NCBI GenBank assembly: GCA_958299035.1
Contig: CATQJL010000001.1
Location: 80,869,594 to 80,933,593, forward strand
From: Cylicocyclus nassatus
Lineage: Eukaryota; Nematoda; Chromadorea; Rhabditida; Strongylidae
Direction of reading: 5' to 3'
DNA length: 64,000 bases
The number at the start of each line of letters is the position of its first letter. Position 1 is the stretch's first letter. A program made the position numbers and the translations under genes. This document shows positions 11,353 through 22,953 of this stretch, in pieces. The notes below the pieces were generated by a model, which saw only the letters and a list, made by a program, of their open reading frames with translations, had not been told where the DNA came from and did not search any database.

Positions 11353-13190
11353 CAGAGGTGCGATAGGGGGAGCCAAGTCTCCCCCTACCTTCACTTTTGA
11401 GCTGGTACGGGGTGACCACCTTCACTTTTGGAATAAAAAATTTTTCGCTGGACGACAAAGAAGGAAAATAAGCAAAACAAACGCAAAAAAGATTATTGAA
11501 AGCATATATTTATGTATACGGCGGCATATATATTTAAAATAAAGGTTTTTAGTAAATGGTGTATTTGGAAGTAAAGCTTAGCAAAACTGTACGGATTTTA
11601 TTAAGCAAATTATGTTATAACGTATAGCGAAGGAAGTAGGTCGATCCAGGCAGTAACGGCCGAGAACCAGAATTTTGAATATTTGAAAAGTGAAAAATCA
11701 TGCGAAATTTCCACTGTTATAAATCTGTTGTTTGAAGATGTCAGCAGTTGCGACTTCATAGGTTTTGAAGAGTAAATGTTGCTCTATCAGCTAGTGAAAG
11801 AATCGGGTCGATTTAAGAGATAGTCGTTGAAAACCAGAGTCCTAAAACTTTACGCCATTTTTGCGTGTTTTTTGACTTTTGAGAGTTAAACTCTTATAAA
11901 TCTTGAATGTGAAAATGTGTGATGTTGCGACTTCATAGGTTTTATAGAGTAAGGTTTGCCTTATCAGAATATGTCTTGTCCGTTCCGATCCATTGAAACA
12001 CCTCCGAGATCCAGGCTCTTGAAAAAGCAGGTAAAAAACAGCTTTTTGAACTTCAACAGCTCATAACTTCTTCAGAACTGCATGAATCATATTGCGACTT
12101 CATAGGTTAGATTCTTTTCGTCAAGAGCTTTCAGATGATATATAATATGTGGGGGTTTAGAGCCTCCTGCGAATTATGACCGGGGGGGGGGGAGACTTTT
12201 TAGGCCAAAGTCTCCCCCTCGCCCATCCAGCCAATACATTAAAATGGGCGAGGGGGAGACTTTGGCCTGAAAAGTCTCCCCCCCCCGGTCATAATTCGCA
12301 GGAGGCTCTAAACCCCCACATATTATATATCATCTGAAAGCTCTTGACGAGAAGAATCTAACCTATGAAGTCGCAATATGATTCATGCAGTTCTGAAGAA
12401 GTTATGAGCTGTTGAAGTTCAAAAAGCTGTTTTTTACCTGCTTTTTCAAGAGCCTGGATCTCGGAGGTGTTTCAATGGATCGGAACGGACAAGACATATT
12501 CTGATAAGGCAAACCTTACTCTATAAAACCTATGAAGTCGCAACATCACACATTTTCACATTCAAGATTTATAAGAGTTTAACTCTCAAAAGTCAAAAAA
12601 CACGCAAAAATGGCGTAAAGTTTTAGGACTCTGGTTTTCAACGACTATCTCTTAAATCGACCCGATTTTTTCACTAGCTGATAGAGCAACATTTACTCTT
12701 CAAAACCTATGAAGTCGCAACTGCTGACATCTTCAAACAACAGATTTATAACAGTGGAAATTTCGCATGATTTTTCACTTTTCAAATATTCAAAATTCTG
12801 GTTCTCGGCCGTTACTGCCTGGATCGACCTACTTCCTTCGCTATACGTTATAACATAATTTGCTTAATAAAATCCGTACAGTTTTGCTAAGCTTTACTTC
12901 CAAATACACCATTTACTAAACACGTCTATTTTAAATTTTTATAAATAAAATTTATAGATATTTTTAATATTCATCGTATCTGTGGCCCTAAAGAGGGCCG
13001 TTGGGTCGACGTTAGACCTAGAAAGATAGCTCCGTTCGTCCGTTCTATCCTCCCCCCGCACCTCCCCCCCCCCCCCCGTCGACGTCTTTGGGAGGTGAGT
13101 GTCCGACACTACCACCTTCACTTTTGGCCGGCCTGGTAGCTGAAACCACCTTCACTTTTGGGGGACCCGGCTCCCCCTATCGCACCTCTG
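11353..13190. mobile_element. hAT-like foldback element
   Basis: The ends are perfect inverted repeats starting CAGAGGTGCGATAGGGGGAG. The 8-bp target duplication ATCGTCAC lies at 11345-11352 and 13191-13198. CACCTTCACTTTTG recurs beneath both ends, as subterminal repeats do in hAT elements. The core (about 11549-12917) is an almost perfect palindrome with arms of about 680 bp and a loop under 25 nt near 12236. Each arm holds diverged modules spaced about 170 bp and marked by TTGCGACTTCATAGGTT. No transposase. It interrupts the Penelope RT. Confidence 0.9.
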
Positions 13191-13198
13191 ATCGTCAC

Positions 13199-14047
13199 AT
13201 CCACGCAGTCCGAGATATATGAATGAATTACACGAGAGACCCCGCGCAGTGGTTGGCTTTCCTTCTTGAACACCCAGATAAGTTTGTCCGACGGTGATGT
13301 TCGAATCAAATGGTACCGAAAAGAAAGCTTCAAAAATATACTTGTCCACGCTACATCTGCGCATCCTACAGCTTTGAAACGTTCTATCACTCACAATATG
13401 TATAAGACTGCTGTAGAAGTGTGCACGGGCGAAGCCGAAAGACTTGAGTTGCAACAACTGACATCCAAAATTGCTCGCAGTAATGGCTACACTTCTGCGC
13501 AGTCTCGTCAGCAACATCCAGACGACTCGCAATTCGTAATCCTATGCGAAGCAATAACAATGACAATAAGGTCCCTCTATGTGTGCCATTTGTCTCCGAC
13601 AGCTTCAGTAAGGCAGTAAACCGATGTATAGTACAAGCACAATTAGATAATGAGGTAATGCTGGTCAACATTCCTAGTAGTAAAATCAGAAAGCGCTTGA
13701 TCAGGAATAAATTGTATGACGTAGATTGTGTATCAGAGGAATGCATCGTTTGCCCTTACGGGAAACTAGGTGATTGCGCGAAAGAAGGGACTGTTTATCA
13801 GCTGGAATGCCTGGACTGTGGCACGACGTATATAGGAGAGACGGGAAAAAGTTTAAGTGTTAGAATAAAAGAACACCTGGCTAACAAAAGACGAGGAAAT
13901 CTGTCATCACCGTTAGGCAAACATAAAATCGAGGCACACGATGGGAGTGATTTTAATGTGAAGTATACAATTCTAGAGCATGAGGTTGAAAGTTTGGCAC
14001 GAAAGTTACTAGAGGCCGCATGGATAACGCCGGAAATCCGGGAATGA
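13199..14047 (+). pseudogene. Penelope-like RT thumb and GIY-YIG, frameshifted
   Basis: Continuation of the plus-strand element after the hAT insertion. The thumb (NTQISLSDGDVRIKWYRKES) is at 13266-13540 in one frame and the cysteine cluster plus GIY-YIG core (CGTTYIGETGKS, VRIKEHL, LLEAAWI) at 13544-14047 in another, so a frameshift lies near 13505-13545. Compared with the inverted copy, a short deletion and a stop occur just after 13200. The GIY-YIG domain itself is intact as a 168-codon frame. Confidence 0.8.
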
Positions 14048-14431
14048 ACAACAAAAATGAACGCGTGACAATAACGGCCGATCTCTTGCCTCTTATGTCA
14101 CTAAGTGACCTTGAACCGCACAATATATATAGTCCAAGACTCACTGAGCAACCTCAGTGATGTCCGTCACATTCGTGCGGACTACTGACTCCATGGTGGA
14201 CTAGAGGTTGGTGAATCCATTTTGGATTGTTTCTCGGCACGTTGCGCCTCTACAAGGTTCAAACGACGGACGCCTTACGAGACGTGTGGTCGTATAGACT
14301 AACAGATAATATAACTGCAATCCCCTTTCAGACCTCCGAAGAAGACGGTAACTGTCGAAACGTAAGGTCAAGAATAAAGATCCACCACAAAACCTGGTTG
14401 GCAGAGCAACACTACACAATATTCGATACAT
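14048..14431 (+). mobile_element. Penelope-like element 3' region
   Basis: Non-coding tail of the plus-strand copy, matching 8574-9626 of the inverted copy apart from the MITE. It contains the hammerhead-like motif and an AATAAA at about 14373. A 180-codon open frame starts in this tail (14227) and runs into unrelated DNA to 14769; I read that as chance. Confidence 0.65.
14331..14369 (+). promoter_or_regulatory. Hammerhead-like motif, copy 2
   Basis: CCGAAGA is followed by a five-pair stem (GACGG/CTGTC, loop TAA), then GAAAC, framed by GACCT and AGGTC. A hammerhead core is CUGANGA, stem II, GAAA. This matches except C for the usual U at the second core position. Hammerhead motifs have been described in Penelope-like terminal repeats. 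Activity is unproven. Confidence 0.5.
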
Positions 14432-17400
14432 CATCTCCAGGTGCAAAGAGAAAGTACGTGGAAATTAGCTCGTCTATCAATTCATTCGAGATGAGCTTAC
14501 CCTTCGCCGTTCTTGTGGTGATTAATGTTTATTCAAAAAGAACTAACGTTAACAGCCGTGAAACTCAGATATTGCTTGCTCCGAATGTCGCTTCAATTGA
14601 CTCATCAATTGGCTCAATAAGGTTAAGCGAAGGGGGAATTTGCGATAACAGACGTCATGAGCCGACTCCAGAAGCCAGGCTTATGCTGGTATACATCATT
14701 GGTTTAAGAATGGCATCACTTCATAGAGTAGCGGTCGGTCATACTAAATTTGGGGCTTTTGTTGCTTAAGATATATAGGAAATAGTGCTTGCTGCCCTAG
14801 TTTGAGTATACAGTACTTTAGGAATGGCACACATCACTGCATGAAAACTCCATATTTTCAGCAGTGGTGGTCGCAAAGTGTATAAAAAGCTCAACTATGC
14901 CTTGCAGCTTATAGTCCGAAGTGGTGTATTTCTGTTTCTTATCAGTAAGCTGCTTATTTACATTTTCTTCAGCACTCTGAATCACTGCTTTATCTAGAGA
15001 TCAAGAAAGTGCTCAAGAAGTTGCCCAAACAGCAGTTGTCAGGTATGCGGGAAATATCACGCAGGCTAGTGAAGCTCACATAGAAAATAGAGATGGGAGG
15101 TCTGCTTTTTAACTTTTTATCTTAACTCTGTGCTTTCGGAAATTGGGACACATGCAAGGGTGTAAACTTGCAGGCCGTATTACCGAAGTGCACATAGGAC
15201 TGCGCTGCTGTTTTTCGCCTATCTTTTTTCTTGACTTGAAATATAACTAAAAAGTGTATGGACATTCAGCAGATATATGATGATGCCTTTATAGAGTCAG
15301 CTTTGCTTTGCCGATTGTTCCGATCATTATTTTGAGTTTGTTTATCCTGTTGCGGTAGCACATCGTGCGAAACTTTCTTCAACCTATTGATCGTGACGAA
15401 ATAAAGTTACTATGTTTTGGCTTCAAACATCAAGTCGATCAGGATTTATGTAAAACAGTGAATTAGCCCGAGTTTTCTTTTTTGGAAAAATGAAAGCGAT
15501 TTTGTCAAAAGTGACACAACTCAACAAGCCAGCAAGGTCTCCAATACCGAAAATGTTTGAGCTTCCTGCCACCTTATCAGAATGAATTCGGTGACAGAAA
15601 ACTTTAATAGGAATTTTACGCTCTGAATCCAATCGTGCCTACCTTCTTAGAGCTGTAATGGCAAGATAAGGTTTGCATTGGGTTGGGAAGAATAAGGTAT
15701 CGCTTTTCTTCCGGGTTTCTTCAGCTAAAATCAGCATTTCTCGGAAACTAGAGTATGACCAAATCCAGAATTTAATTCCTCTTAAAAGTTTGTAATGCAC
15801 ATTTGCTTATATGGGAGGAGCCCAGATTATAGAGCAGAGTTTGTCATTTTTTGTTGTTCAATTTTCTGATTTTCAATTACGGAAAATATAACTCCCAGCC
15901 CCGTTTGAAATGATCGATCGGAGAAAAATTGGCAGCATTCCCGTACGAAGTGCATGTGCGCAAGGTTTGGTTCGGATAAGTTTAGATATGGAGTTCTACT
16001 GAAACATACTTACACACAAACAAAAACAAAAAGTGTATGGCGGGTACCATATGATAAGGCAAAGCAAATTTCGCAACATTTATCAAACATAAGCATAAAT
16101 TGCGAATAATCAAAGCGGAGCTAAAAGTCATGAACAAGTCGTGACAAATGCGGATCTCCGCCCGATTTCTAAAGATCTCTTTCCTGCCTGCAGCACATTT
16201 ACACACTTCTCCAAATTGCACTGCTATACCTTTTCCTGACTGGAATTCAAGAAAATTCACGAAGGAAATTTGCAAAAGTCGCCTCTAACAGTCTTAGGCT
16301 CCACTCATATGTGAAGTTTGTGCTACAAACTTCACGGAATTTTTTGGTCGCAAAATTTTGGCCTCGTACATGCTGTAAATTTAAAAAGTATCAAATTTAG
16401 CCTCGAAAATGTCAGAAAAAACATTTTTCTTACTGCAATTTAGATTGTGATAATTTCGGAAGCGTTTAGAAGCTCAAAATTTGCTTCTTACGTGGTAGTC
16501 AAAAGACTCTATTTATCATGACATCAATGGCGTAATGCGCAAAGAACTAGCATGTTTTGTAAATTTTTCCATTTTTCCAGTCTTCCTGCGCTTTTTTGTA
16601 GCTGTTCAAAAGCATATCCAGAACTGCCTCTCCTATAACGGCACTCCGATGCCTTCAGCTTATAAGATAGAGGGGTGAAAATATTTTATATCATTTATTT
16701 TAAATTTATTGAAAAAATCTCTTTTTTCGTGTCTCGTGCACAGCTCGGTACAAAACGATCAAAGGTTTTTGAAACCCTCGTAAAATGTTCTCATTGTCAA
16801 AATGCCAACGTGCACCAACATGGTGCACCGTCGAATTGTAATCAGATGAACATGTGCAGAGATAATGTGCCAACCCTAATATATCCGCCAAATGCTATGG
16901 AATGTGATGTGCACGAGAGAGTAGCTGGCAAACCCCGCTCCTTCCAATCCTGTCGAATTATTTTCGTAATCAGCATGCTCACTTACCTCTCCCCCCCCCC
17001 CTCTCCTTGTGCCATCTCTCAGCTTCGTAGGTGGTCTTTTATTACGAATTGATTGACGACGAAAAATAACCTAGGACAACCGTCCCGCCCCGAAGTGTAT
17101 GTGTGCAAAGTTTGTCCGGATCGGTCCAGAAATGAAATTTTTCATTTCATTTCGTTTTCATTAGATACGCTCCAGGCGCTTCTTTTTTTCCATTGAATAA
17201 ACGTACAGACAAACATACAGACATAAAAAGGCGAACATTCAGTTTCATATACATGATGGGCATGTTTACTTACCCCTATGTGCAAAGTTGTAGCCCTTCA
17301 AAGAGTAAAAAATAAATCAAAAATTTTTTTATCTATTTTTCAGTCCAATGGACGCTTTGGATGCGCGTGCAAGGACTTAGATAACAACGGACGACAAATA

Positions 17401-18151
17401 CGTGGACTGCTGTTTTGCATTTTCGAACCCATGTCACTCATCAATGCCACTCATCCACTCATTGGAAAGAATTATATTTCAAACAATGATACTGAGAACT
17501 TATACCATGAGGGGCTAAACAGGACAGTATCCGGGAAAAAAACATTAAGTCTCTAGCATGTTTCACTGTTTAGTCTCTTGTACAGAGCTAAAAACAGCCG
17601 AATAGTGCCAAGTTATGTTCTCGAATAGCATTATTCAAGCAAGCATAACCGCACGGAACTTCAGGTAATCTAAAAATTCGCCTAACTACTTTACTGACGG
17701 CTGCGCTAATTTGCTCTCATTGTGAAAGCCGTAGATCCTAACAGTACATTCAAGTTAATAGAATTTAATTATGTCTAAGACTCTAACATTATGTTCAACT
17801 TACTCTATGGCACCGTCCACCCAAGTTGAGGGGTAATGGGTTCGATGCTATATAAAATCAATCGCCCAAGCATCGCAAAGTTATTTTCTTTACTATATAC
17901 TCTTTTGATAGATTTCTTATCAAAACGATTGAATTTTACCAGGCCTGTATCAGAAACAAACGCATCAAACAAATTAAACTTTGGGAGTTGAATCTTCCGA
18001 AAAATGTTTATGCCTTAACACTAACACAAAGCAAACAATCAGTCACAGATTCCATATAGAAAATCTCATTTTTGCTCGGCATGAGGGCTTTCACATACAT
18101 GATTTATGTTAATTTTACCCTCAAATATTCACACTGAAACGGAAAAGAAAG
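14432..18151. other. No gene; decayed Helitron-like remnants
   Basis: No convincing frame (125 codons at 16675-17052 shows nothing recognisable). Degenerate pieces of the Helitron-like family occur near 15880-16020 and 16940-17255, recognised from CCCAGCCCCG, GAAGTGTATGTGTGC and GTCCGGATCGGT blocks followed by a decayed ACAGACA tract. A perfect 11-bp hairpin, GTGAAGTTTGT with loop GCT, is at 16311-16335. The rest is featureless A+T-rich sequence. Confidence 0.5.
16940..17255 (-). mobile_element. Helitron-like remnant
   Basis: The minus strand carries a decayed 5' end, a CTGT-rich tract, the block GACCGATCCGGACAAACTTT and part of the central region of the family seen at 7717-8208. The CTAG end and hairpin are not found. 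Confidence 0.5.
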
Positions 18152-18368
18152 TGTAGTAGAACGCGTTGAGTCGTTGACGATTTATTAGAAAAACACAAGA
18201 GTCCCCCCTCTGCCTATCGGCGTACATGCCGAGGGTTCACTAGAAATAGCTCAGGAACAACACACAAAATACATCAAAGTGCGGCGGGTACGCCGCAACC
18301 ACAGAGACCATATCGACCTAGCCTATAGTGAGCGGGCAAGTTCCAATATAAGGGACGGCTCTACAACA
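18152..18368 (-). repeat. Gypsy LTR (3' end of array)
   Basis: 217 bp, starting TGTTGTAG and ending CTACTACA on the minus strand. It contains an AATAAA near its end and a short palindrome GCGGCGTACCCGCCGC. It is preceded by the purine tract. Confidence 0.9.
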
Positions 18369-18376
18369 CCTCCCTC

Positions 18377-19960
18377 CTAAGATGAACAACGGTACATCTT
18401 ACAAAAAGGATCTACTTGTAGACGTTCTGGTGGGCGACGATGGCGACTTGGTCTGGTTGATGACGTAGTTGAAGTTGCATGGCGTTCAGCGATGTCCATG
18501 CCATTGTCCAATCGGTCTTCTTCGGAACGCATGGTGTGCGATGAGTCACGACGGCGATCCATACTTGATCCACTACGCATCTGGTTCGCATGTCGTCTCC
18601 ATAACTGGTTGTCTTCCGTAAGCACATCGTATACGGCTTTTCCGTAGCGTTTCTTCACACGCGCTGGAATCCATTTTTCACATCCCGAGCGAAAATCACG
18701 TACCCACACGTCTTCTTGTGGTTGGTGCGCTTTCTTCCGTGCTCCATGATGACTGTTAAACTGCTTCTCCATGGTTTCATTGGCCAACTTTCCTTCTTCT
18801 TTGGAATCTTTATCTAACAGCGACAGCGGTGTCCTTATCTGACGTCCCAGCAACAGTTCGGCCGGCGAAAGTTGTCCAGGGGTAGACGTCGAGGGCGTTC
18901 TTCGATAGCATTGCAAAAATTCTGCTAGCTTCTGTGCCGTCCCTCCCTCCTTGATTTTCTGAAAAGTTCTCTTGAAGATATCCACAAACCTCTCGGCTTG
19001 ACCATTCGATTGTGGATGGAACGGAGGGGAGCGCATATGCTTGATTCCTTGCTCTTCACAGAAATCTTGGAATTCCTTTGCCGTAAACTGTGTTCCATTA
19101 TCCGACACGATTACTCGCGGATTTCCGAATCTTGCGAAGAGTAGTCTGAGTTCCTTTAAAGTTGCAGCAGTCGATGATGACGACATTTCTAGCACTTCCG
19201 GCCATTTTGAGTACGCATCGACTACGACGAGATACATCTTTTCATTTAGTGGTCCTGCATAGTCAATGTGGATTCGGTTCCATGGTTTTTCTTCCATTTT
19301 CCATGAATGCAGTACAGTCTTCACTGGCATCTTGGCTGCTTCTTGACATTCCCTACAGCGGCGCACTGAGTCTTCGATGTCTTTGTTGATGCCCATCCAG
19401 TATGCGAATCCTCTCGCGAGCATCTTCATCCTTGTCATTCCAGGGTGTCCCTCGTGTAACTGCTTCAAAACCTCTTGTCGCAGCGAGACTGGAATAACTA
19501 TTCTGTGGCCAAAGTACAAACATCCATTTTGCACTGATAAACTCTCGCCCAGTGCTCTCCAGTTTCCGATATCTCCTTTCGGCTTGGACGGCCACGATCC
19601 TGACTGTAGCATTTGTATAACCTCCATGATGTTTTCGTCCTTATGGGATTCCTCTTCAATCTTACTCCTGGTCACTGGTAGCGCTCGTACAGCGGCAGCT
19701 TGAACGGCTTGCACATCTTCTTCTATCCTCGCTATCACGACGTCCTCGGTTTGGAATGGCCGTGGAGGGATCAATCGAGACAATGCATCGGCTTGTCCGA
19801 ATTCGGTCGTATTCTGGTACTCCAAATCGAAGTCGTAAGCGAGAAGAATAAGTTTCCATCGTTGCAATCTGTTCGCTGTGTACACAGGTACCATCTTCTT
19901 CGGTCCAAAAATGTGCAGCAGCGGCTTATGGTCGGTGAGCAGCCTGAATCGACGTCCATA
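18377..19960 (-). pseudogene. pol: Gypsy RNase H end and integrase (out of frame with RT)
   Basis: The 505-codon frame (first Met at 19894) begins with the RNase H tail (FDLEYQNTTEFGQADALSRL). Next come the integrase H2C2 finger (HEGHPGMTRMK, then CRECQ) and the catalytic core with all three acidic residues visible: HIDYAG, SDNGTQF and NGQAERF. After the core are CYRRTPSTSTPGQLSPAELL and a C-terminal domain (DVWVRDF, WIPARV, YDVLTEDNQLWRRHANQMR). The RNase H motif TDHKPL lies upstream in this same frame. The gene is separated from RT by the frameshift at the (TA)n tract (19957-19976). Integrase itself looks intact. Confidence 0.9.
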
Positions 19961-21240
19961 TATATATATATATATCGATGGAACTTACGCACTGCGAAAA
20001 CCAGTGCAAGTCCTTCTTTTTCAATTTGTCCATAATTCTTCTCGGCGGATGTGAGGCTCCGGCTTGCATGACAAATCGCCTTTTCCGATCCATCCGGCAT
20101 CTTGTGTAAGATCACAGCTCCAATTCCGTAATCCGATGCGTCGGCAGCTACCACTATCTGCAACTTAGGGTCGAAATGTGTAAGGAGTAGATCCGAGGCC
20201 AAAACTTCCTTAGCACGCTCGAATGCGTGTTGGCATTCCTTTGTCCACTCGAACCTTGCTTCCTTCTTGAGCAGTGCGTCCAAGGGTGCACGGAGCTGGC
20301 GCATCTCTGCTACGAATAATCCGTAGTAGTTGATCATGCCGAGGAAGGAACGAACATCTGCTATGTTCTTCGGGGCTGGCATTTGTTGGATGACCTCAAT
20401 TTTCTTCGGATCCGGCCGGCGTCCGTTCTTGTCGATAATGCAGCCTAAGTAGCAAATTTCTGGCATCAGAAAGTTGCATTTTTCCAACCTGACATGGAAT
20501 CCATAGTCCTTGATCCGCTTGAAAAGAGCTTCCAAATTTTGGCGATGCTCTTCGTAACTTCTTCCCGCGATGATGATGTCATCGAGATAAGCGGCTACTC
20601 CATCAAGTCCGCTTATCATGGAATCCATAATCTGTTGGAATATGCCTGGCGCGGATTTTACTCCAAAAGGTAGGCGATTGCAGCGATACAATCCCTTGTG
20701 CGTATTGATGGTTAGCATCTCTTTCGATGCTTCTTCAACTTCCACTTGTAGATAAGCTTCGGCCAGGTCGAGTTGTGTGAAGAGCTGGCCTCCGTTTAGT
20801 TTTGCGAACACCTCCTCCGCCGTGGGCAATGGGTGCTGATGCAGCTGCAAAGCATCATTCAATCCTGTCGAGAAGTCGGCACATAGACGAATTTTGCCAT
20901 TTTTCTTCTTGACGGCGACCACTGGCGCGGCCCACTCTGAGTGTTCGACCGGAGAAATGACTCCTTCGGCTACCAAGCGATCGATTTCGGCTTCCAGTTC
21001 CGGTGCTGACGCGTAAGGCACCGGTCGCTTCTTCTTGAAGACCGGAACAACATCGCTCTTCAAGACTAATTTTGCCTTACTCTTCGTGCACTTTCCCAGG
21101 TCGCTGTTGAAGACTTCACCATACTTCTTCTTCAAGTCGGCAACCACTTCGGCTCGGAACTTCTCTTCGTTAGTCACCTTTCTGCAATGGTAGTTGTCCT
21201 TCAGCTTTTTGTATGCCGGCAGCTGGATGCACCATTCCAG
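19771..21240 (-). pseudogene. pol: Gypsy reverse transcriptase and RNase H start
   Basis: Open from just after a TGA at 21241-21243, in the same frame as gag-pro. RT motifs in order: IDRLVAEGVISPVEHSEWAA, KIRLCADF, LFTQLDLAEAYLQV, RLPFGVKSAPGIFQ and YLDDIII (catalytic YxDD). The connection region (HFDPKLQIVVAADASDYGIG) brings in RNase H with its first Asp, followed by the Glu-containing EKNYGQIEKEGLAL segment. The frame leaves the family at a (TA)n tract that encodes RYIYIYM where KFHRF then DHKPL is expected. The last 50 codons (to 19771) are out-of-frame read-through. Confidence 0.9.
19957..19976. repeat. (TA)n microsatellite inside RNase H
   Basis: About nine TA units within coding sequence. 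The frame shifts across it, so expansion or contraction here inactivated pol. Confidence 0.85.
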
Positions 21241-22635
21241 TCATAACAGATTCGAGCCTTCGGTGACGTAGCATGTGCCATTTCCACGAACCATCTTCCC
21301 TGTAACTCGATCTCTGGCGGAAAAGTCGGTCGAGAATTTACCCTGTATCTGCATTGGCGTTCCGTCTGCGGTTTTCACAGGCATCATACAGGGTTCCAGA
21401 GTAGGCGATCCTATCTTCTTCCAAGCTCTACGCGATATCAAGGTTATGTCTGCACCCGTATCCAGCTGGAGCTTGAGAGAGCATCCTTTGATTACGACGT
21501 CAAGATAAGTCCGCGCACTCTCGGCGTCGAATGCGACCACATTCTTGCACTGTCCTTTGCGACCGAAGCGTTTTGCACCTGTCCTCCGTCGCTTCTTCCG
21601 ACCAGTGCTGCCAGATTGAGGGCACTCTCTTCTGAAATGTGGTCCTCCGCATATGAAGCAATTCACCTTTTTCTTCCATACAGCATGGATGTCGCGCGTT
21701 CCTTCCATGTCTGTATTATCCATTTTCAGGGCAGTGAAGTTTTCACAGTCCGTGACTAGGTCCTCGATTGTCAACGGTGCTTCGTCCGTGTGAGCGTCCA
21801 GTCGCCGAATCATTCGGAGGCGAAGTTCCCTAAGTGAGGGATCTTGAAGTCCTGCTACAAACTGCAGTGTCTTCATCGCCGTGTAATCAAGCTCCTTGAG
21901 GCGTGCATCCTCGTCCATCCGTTTGATAGTATTGGCGTAGTCGCGAAACGGTACGTACGCTGGCGTAAGCGGAGGGCACGTTATCCTTAGGCACTCATAC
22001 CGTCTCCTGATGAGCGTCTTCTTGGAGGCGAACAGCTTCTGGAGATTTGCGACGGTGGTGTCGAAGTCCAAGTCGTTTGGTTGCGCAGGCAGGATCTCAT
22101 CGGCATACTTTCGGTATGCTTTTTCATCCAGCTTCATAAGGATCAAATCGCGCTTCTTCTGATCCGAAAGTTGGGAGTCTCGAATGACCGGTCCGTACCT
22201 GCCATACCAGTAAGCAAAGGTGCTACCTGTATCTTCGTCTGAGACGAATCTTTGCACGTCTTTGCTCAGCTGATCGTACTGATCCTTGCTGACGTCCTGG
22301 ACGGCTACCCTTTGGCTGCTGGTCAAAGCAGTGACCAACGCCTTCATTTGATCCTGTTGTGCTTGCAATTGCATTTGCATTTGCTCCTGTTGTGCCTGCG
22401 ACTGCATTTGCATTTGCTCCTGCAGAGCTTGCGTCTGCATTTGCATTTGCTCTTGTTGAGCTTTCCATTGTGCTTGCATATGCTCCTGTTGAGCTTGTAG
22501 TCGGACCTGCATCTGTTCCTGTTGAAGCTGCATATGCAGCTTCATCTCCTCCTGTTGGAGCCGCATCTGGTCGACCATGACCGATAGGACCCTTTCCAGA
22601 GATTCGCCATGCCGCTCTTCACTGGCTTTCGGCAT
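21241..22635 (-). CDS. gag: Gypsy gag-protease
   Basis: 464 codons. Residues about 20-100 are Gln/Met-rich repeats of QAQQEQMQM type, predicted coiled coil. The capsid-like region follows (residues about 115-300). A nucleic-acid knuckle, CFICGGPHFRREC (CX2CX3HX4C, residues about 326-338), is followed by a basic stretch. The aspartic protease active site LDTGADITLI is near residue 390. The frame ends at TGA right after SNLL. RT continues in the same frame, and this family normally has Gly there (NLLG-L-W), so the TGA is probably a nonsense mutation of GGA, not a natural gag-pol boundary. Confidence 0.9.
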   Translation of the reverse strand: MPKASEERHGESLERVLSVMVDQMRLQQEEMKLHMQLQQEQMQVRLQAQQEHMQAQWKAQQEQMQMQTQALQEQMQMQSQAQQEQMQMQLQAQQDQMKALVTALTSSQRVAVQDVSKDQYDQLSKDVQRFVSDEDTGSTFAYWYGRYGPVIRDSQLSDQKKRDLILMKLDEKAYRKYADEILPAQPNDLDFDTTVANLQKLFASKKTLIRRRYECLRITCPPLTPAYVPFRDYANTIKRMDEDARLKELDYTAMKTLQFVAGLQDPSLRELRLRMIRRLDAHTDEAPLTIEDLVTDCENFTALKMDNTDMEGTRDIHAVWKKKVNCFICGGPHFRRECPQSGSTGRKKRRRTGAKRFGRKGQCKNVVAFDAESARTYLDVVIKGCSLKLQLDTGADITLISRRAWKKIGSPTLEPCMMPVKTADGTPMQIQGKFSTDFSARDRVTGKMVRGNGTCYVTEGSNLL

Positions 22636-22789
22636 GGTAGACCTCTCTGGTGTCGACGAAGTCTTCTGCTAAATCGATAAGCTTCTCAGCAAAGCTTGCT
22701 TGTCTGGCTGTCCTCGACCACTGACAGCTTCTTCCTCGATTCGAGCTGCAGCGCTTCTTCTCCTTGGACGATGGAGGCTTCCGTCCTTG

Positions 22790-22914
22790 TCGATCGAGCT
22801 TCTTCTGGTCCTTGTCGATCGAGCTTCTTCTGGTCCTTGTCGATCGAGCTTCTTCTGGTCCTTGTCGATCGAGCTTCTTCTGGTCCTTGTCGGTCGAGCT
22901 TCTTCTGGTCCTTG
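22790..22914. repeat. 25-bp tandem repeat in gypsy leader
   Basis: Five units of about 25 bp with the core CGATCGAGCTTCTTCTGG, between the LTR and gag. On the minus strand the repeats are open in at least two frames (KDQKKLDRQGPEEARSTRT). An open frame of 104 codons starting within the LTR (23000-22686) crosses them; its significance is unknown. Confidence 0.85.
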
Positions 22915-22953
22915 GTCGGTGGAGGCTTCTTGTCCTTGATCCTGATCGCCAGT

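Noticed and set aside
14227..14769. 180-codon frame overlapping the Penelope 3' tail
   Set aside because: The first third is non-coding element tail and the remainder is unrelated; composition and boundaries suggest chance.
22252..22580. Leu-rich and Ala-rich plus-strand frames opposite gag
   Set aside because: They are antisense shadows of the Gln-rich gag repeats.
22790..22914. CRISPR-like array (25-bp repeats)
   Set aside because: Units are contiguous without spacers and lie in a retrotransposon leader in a eukaryote.
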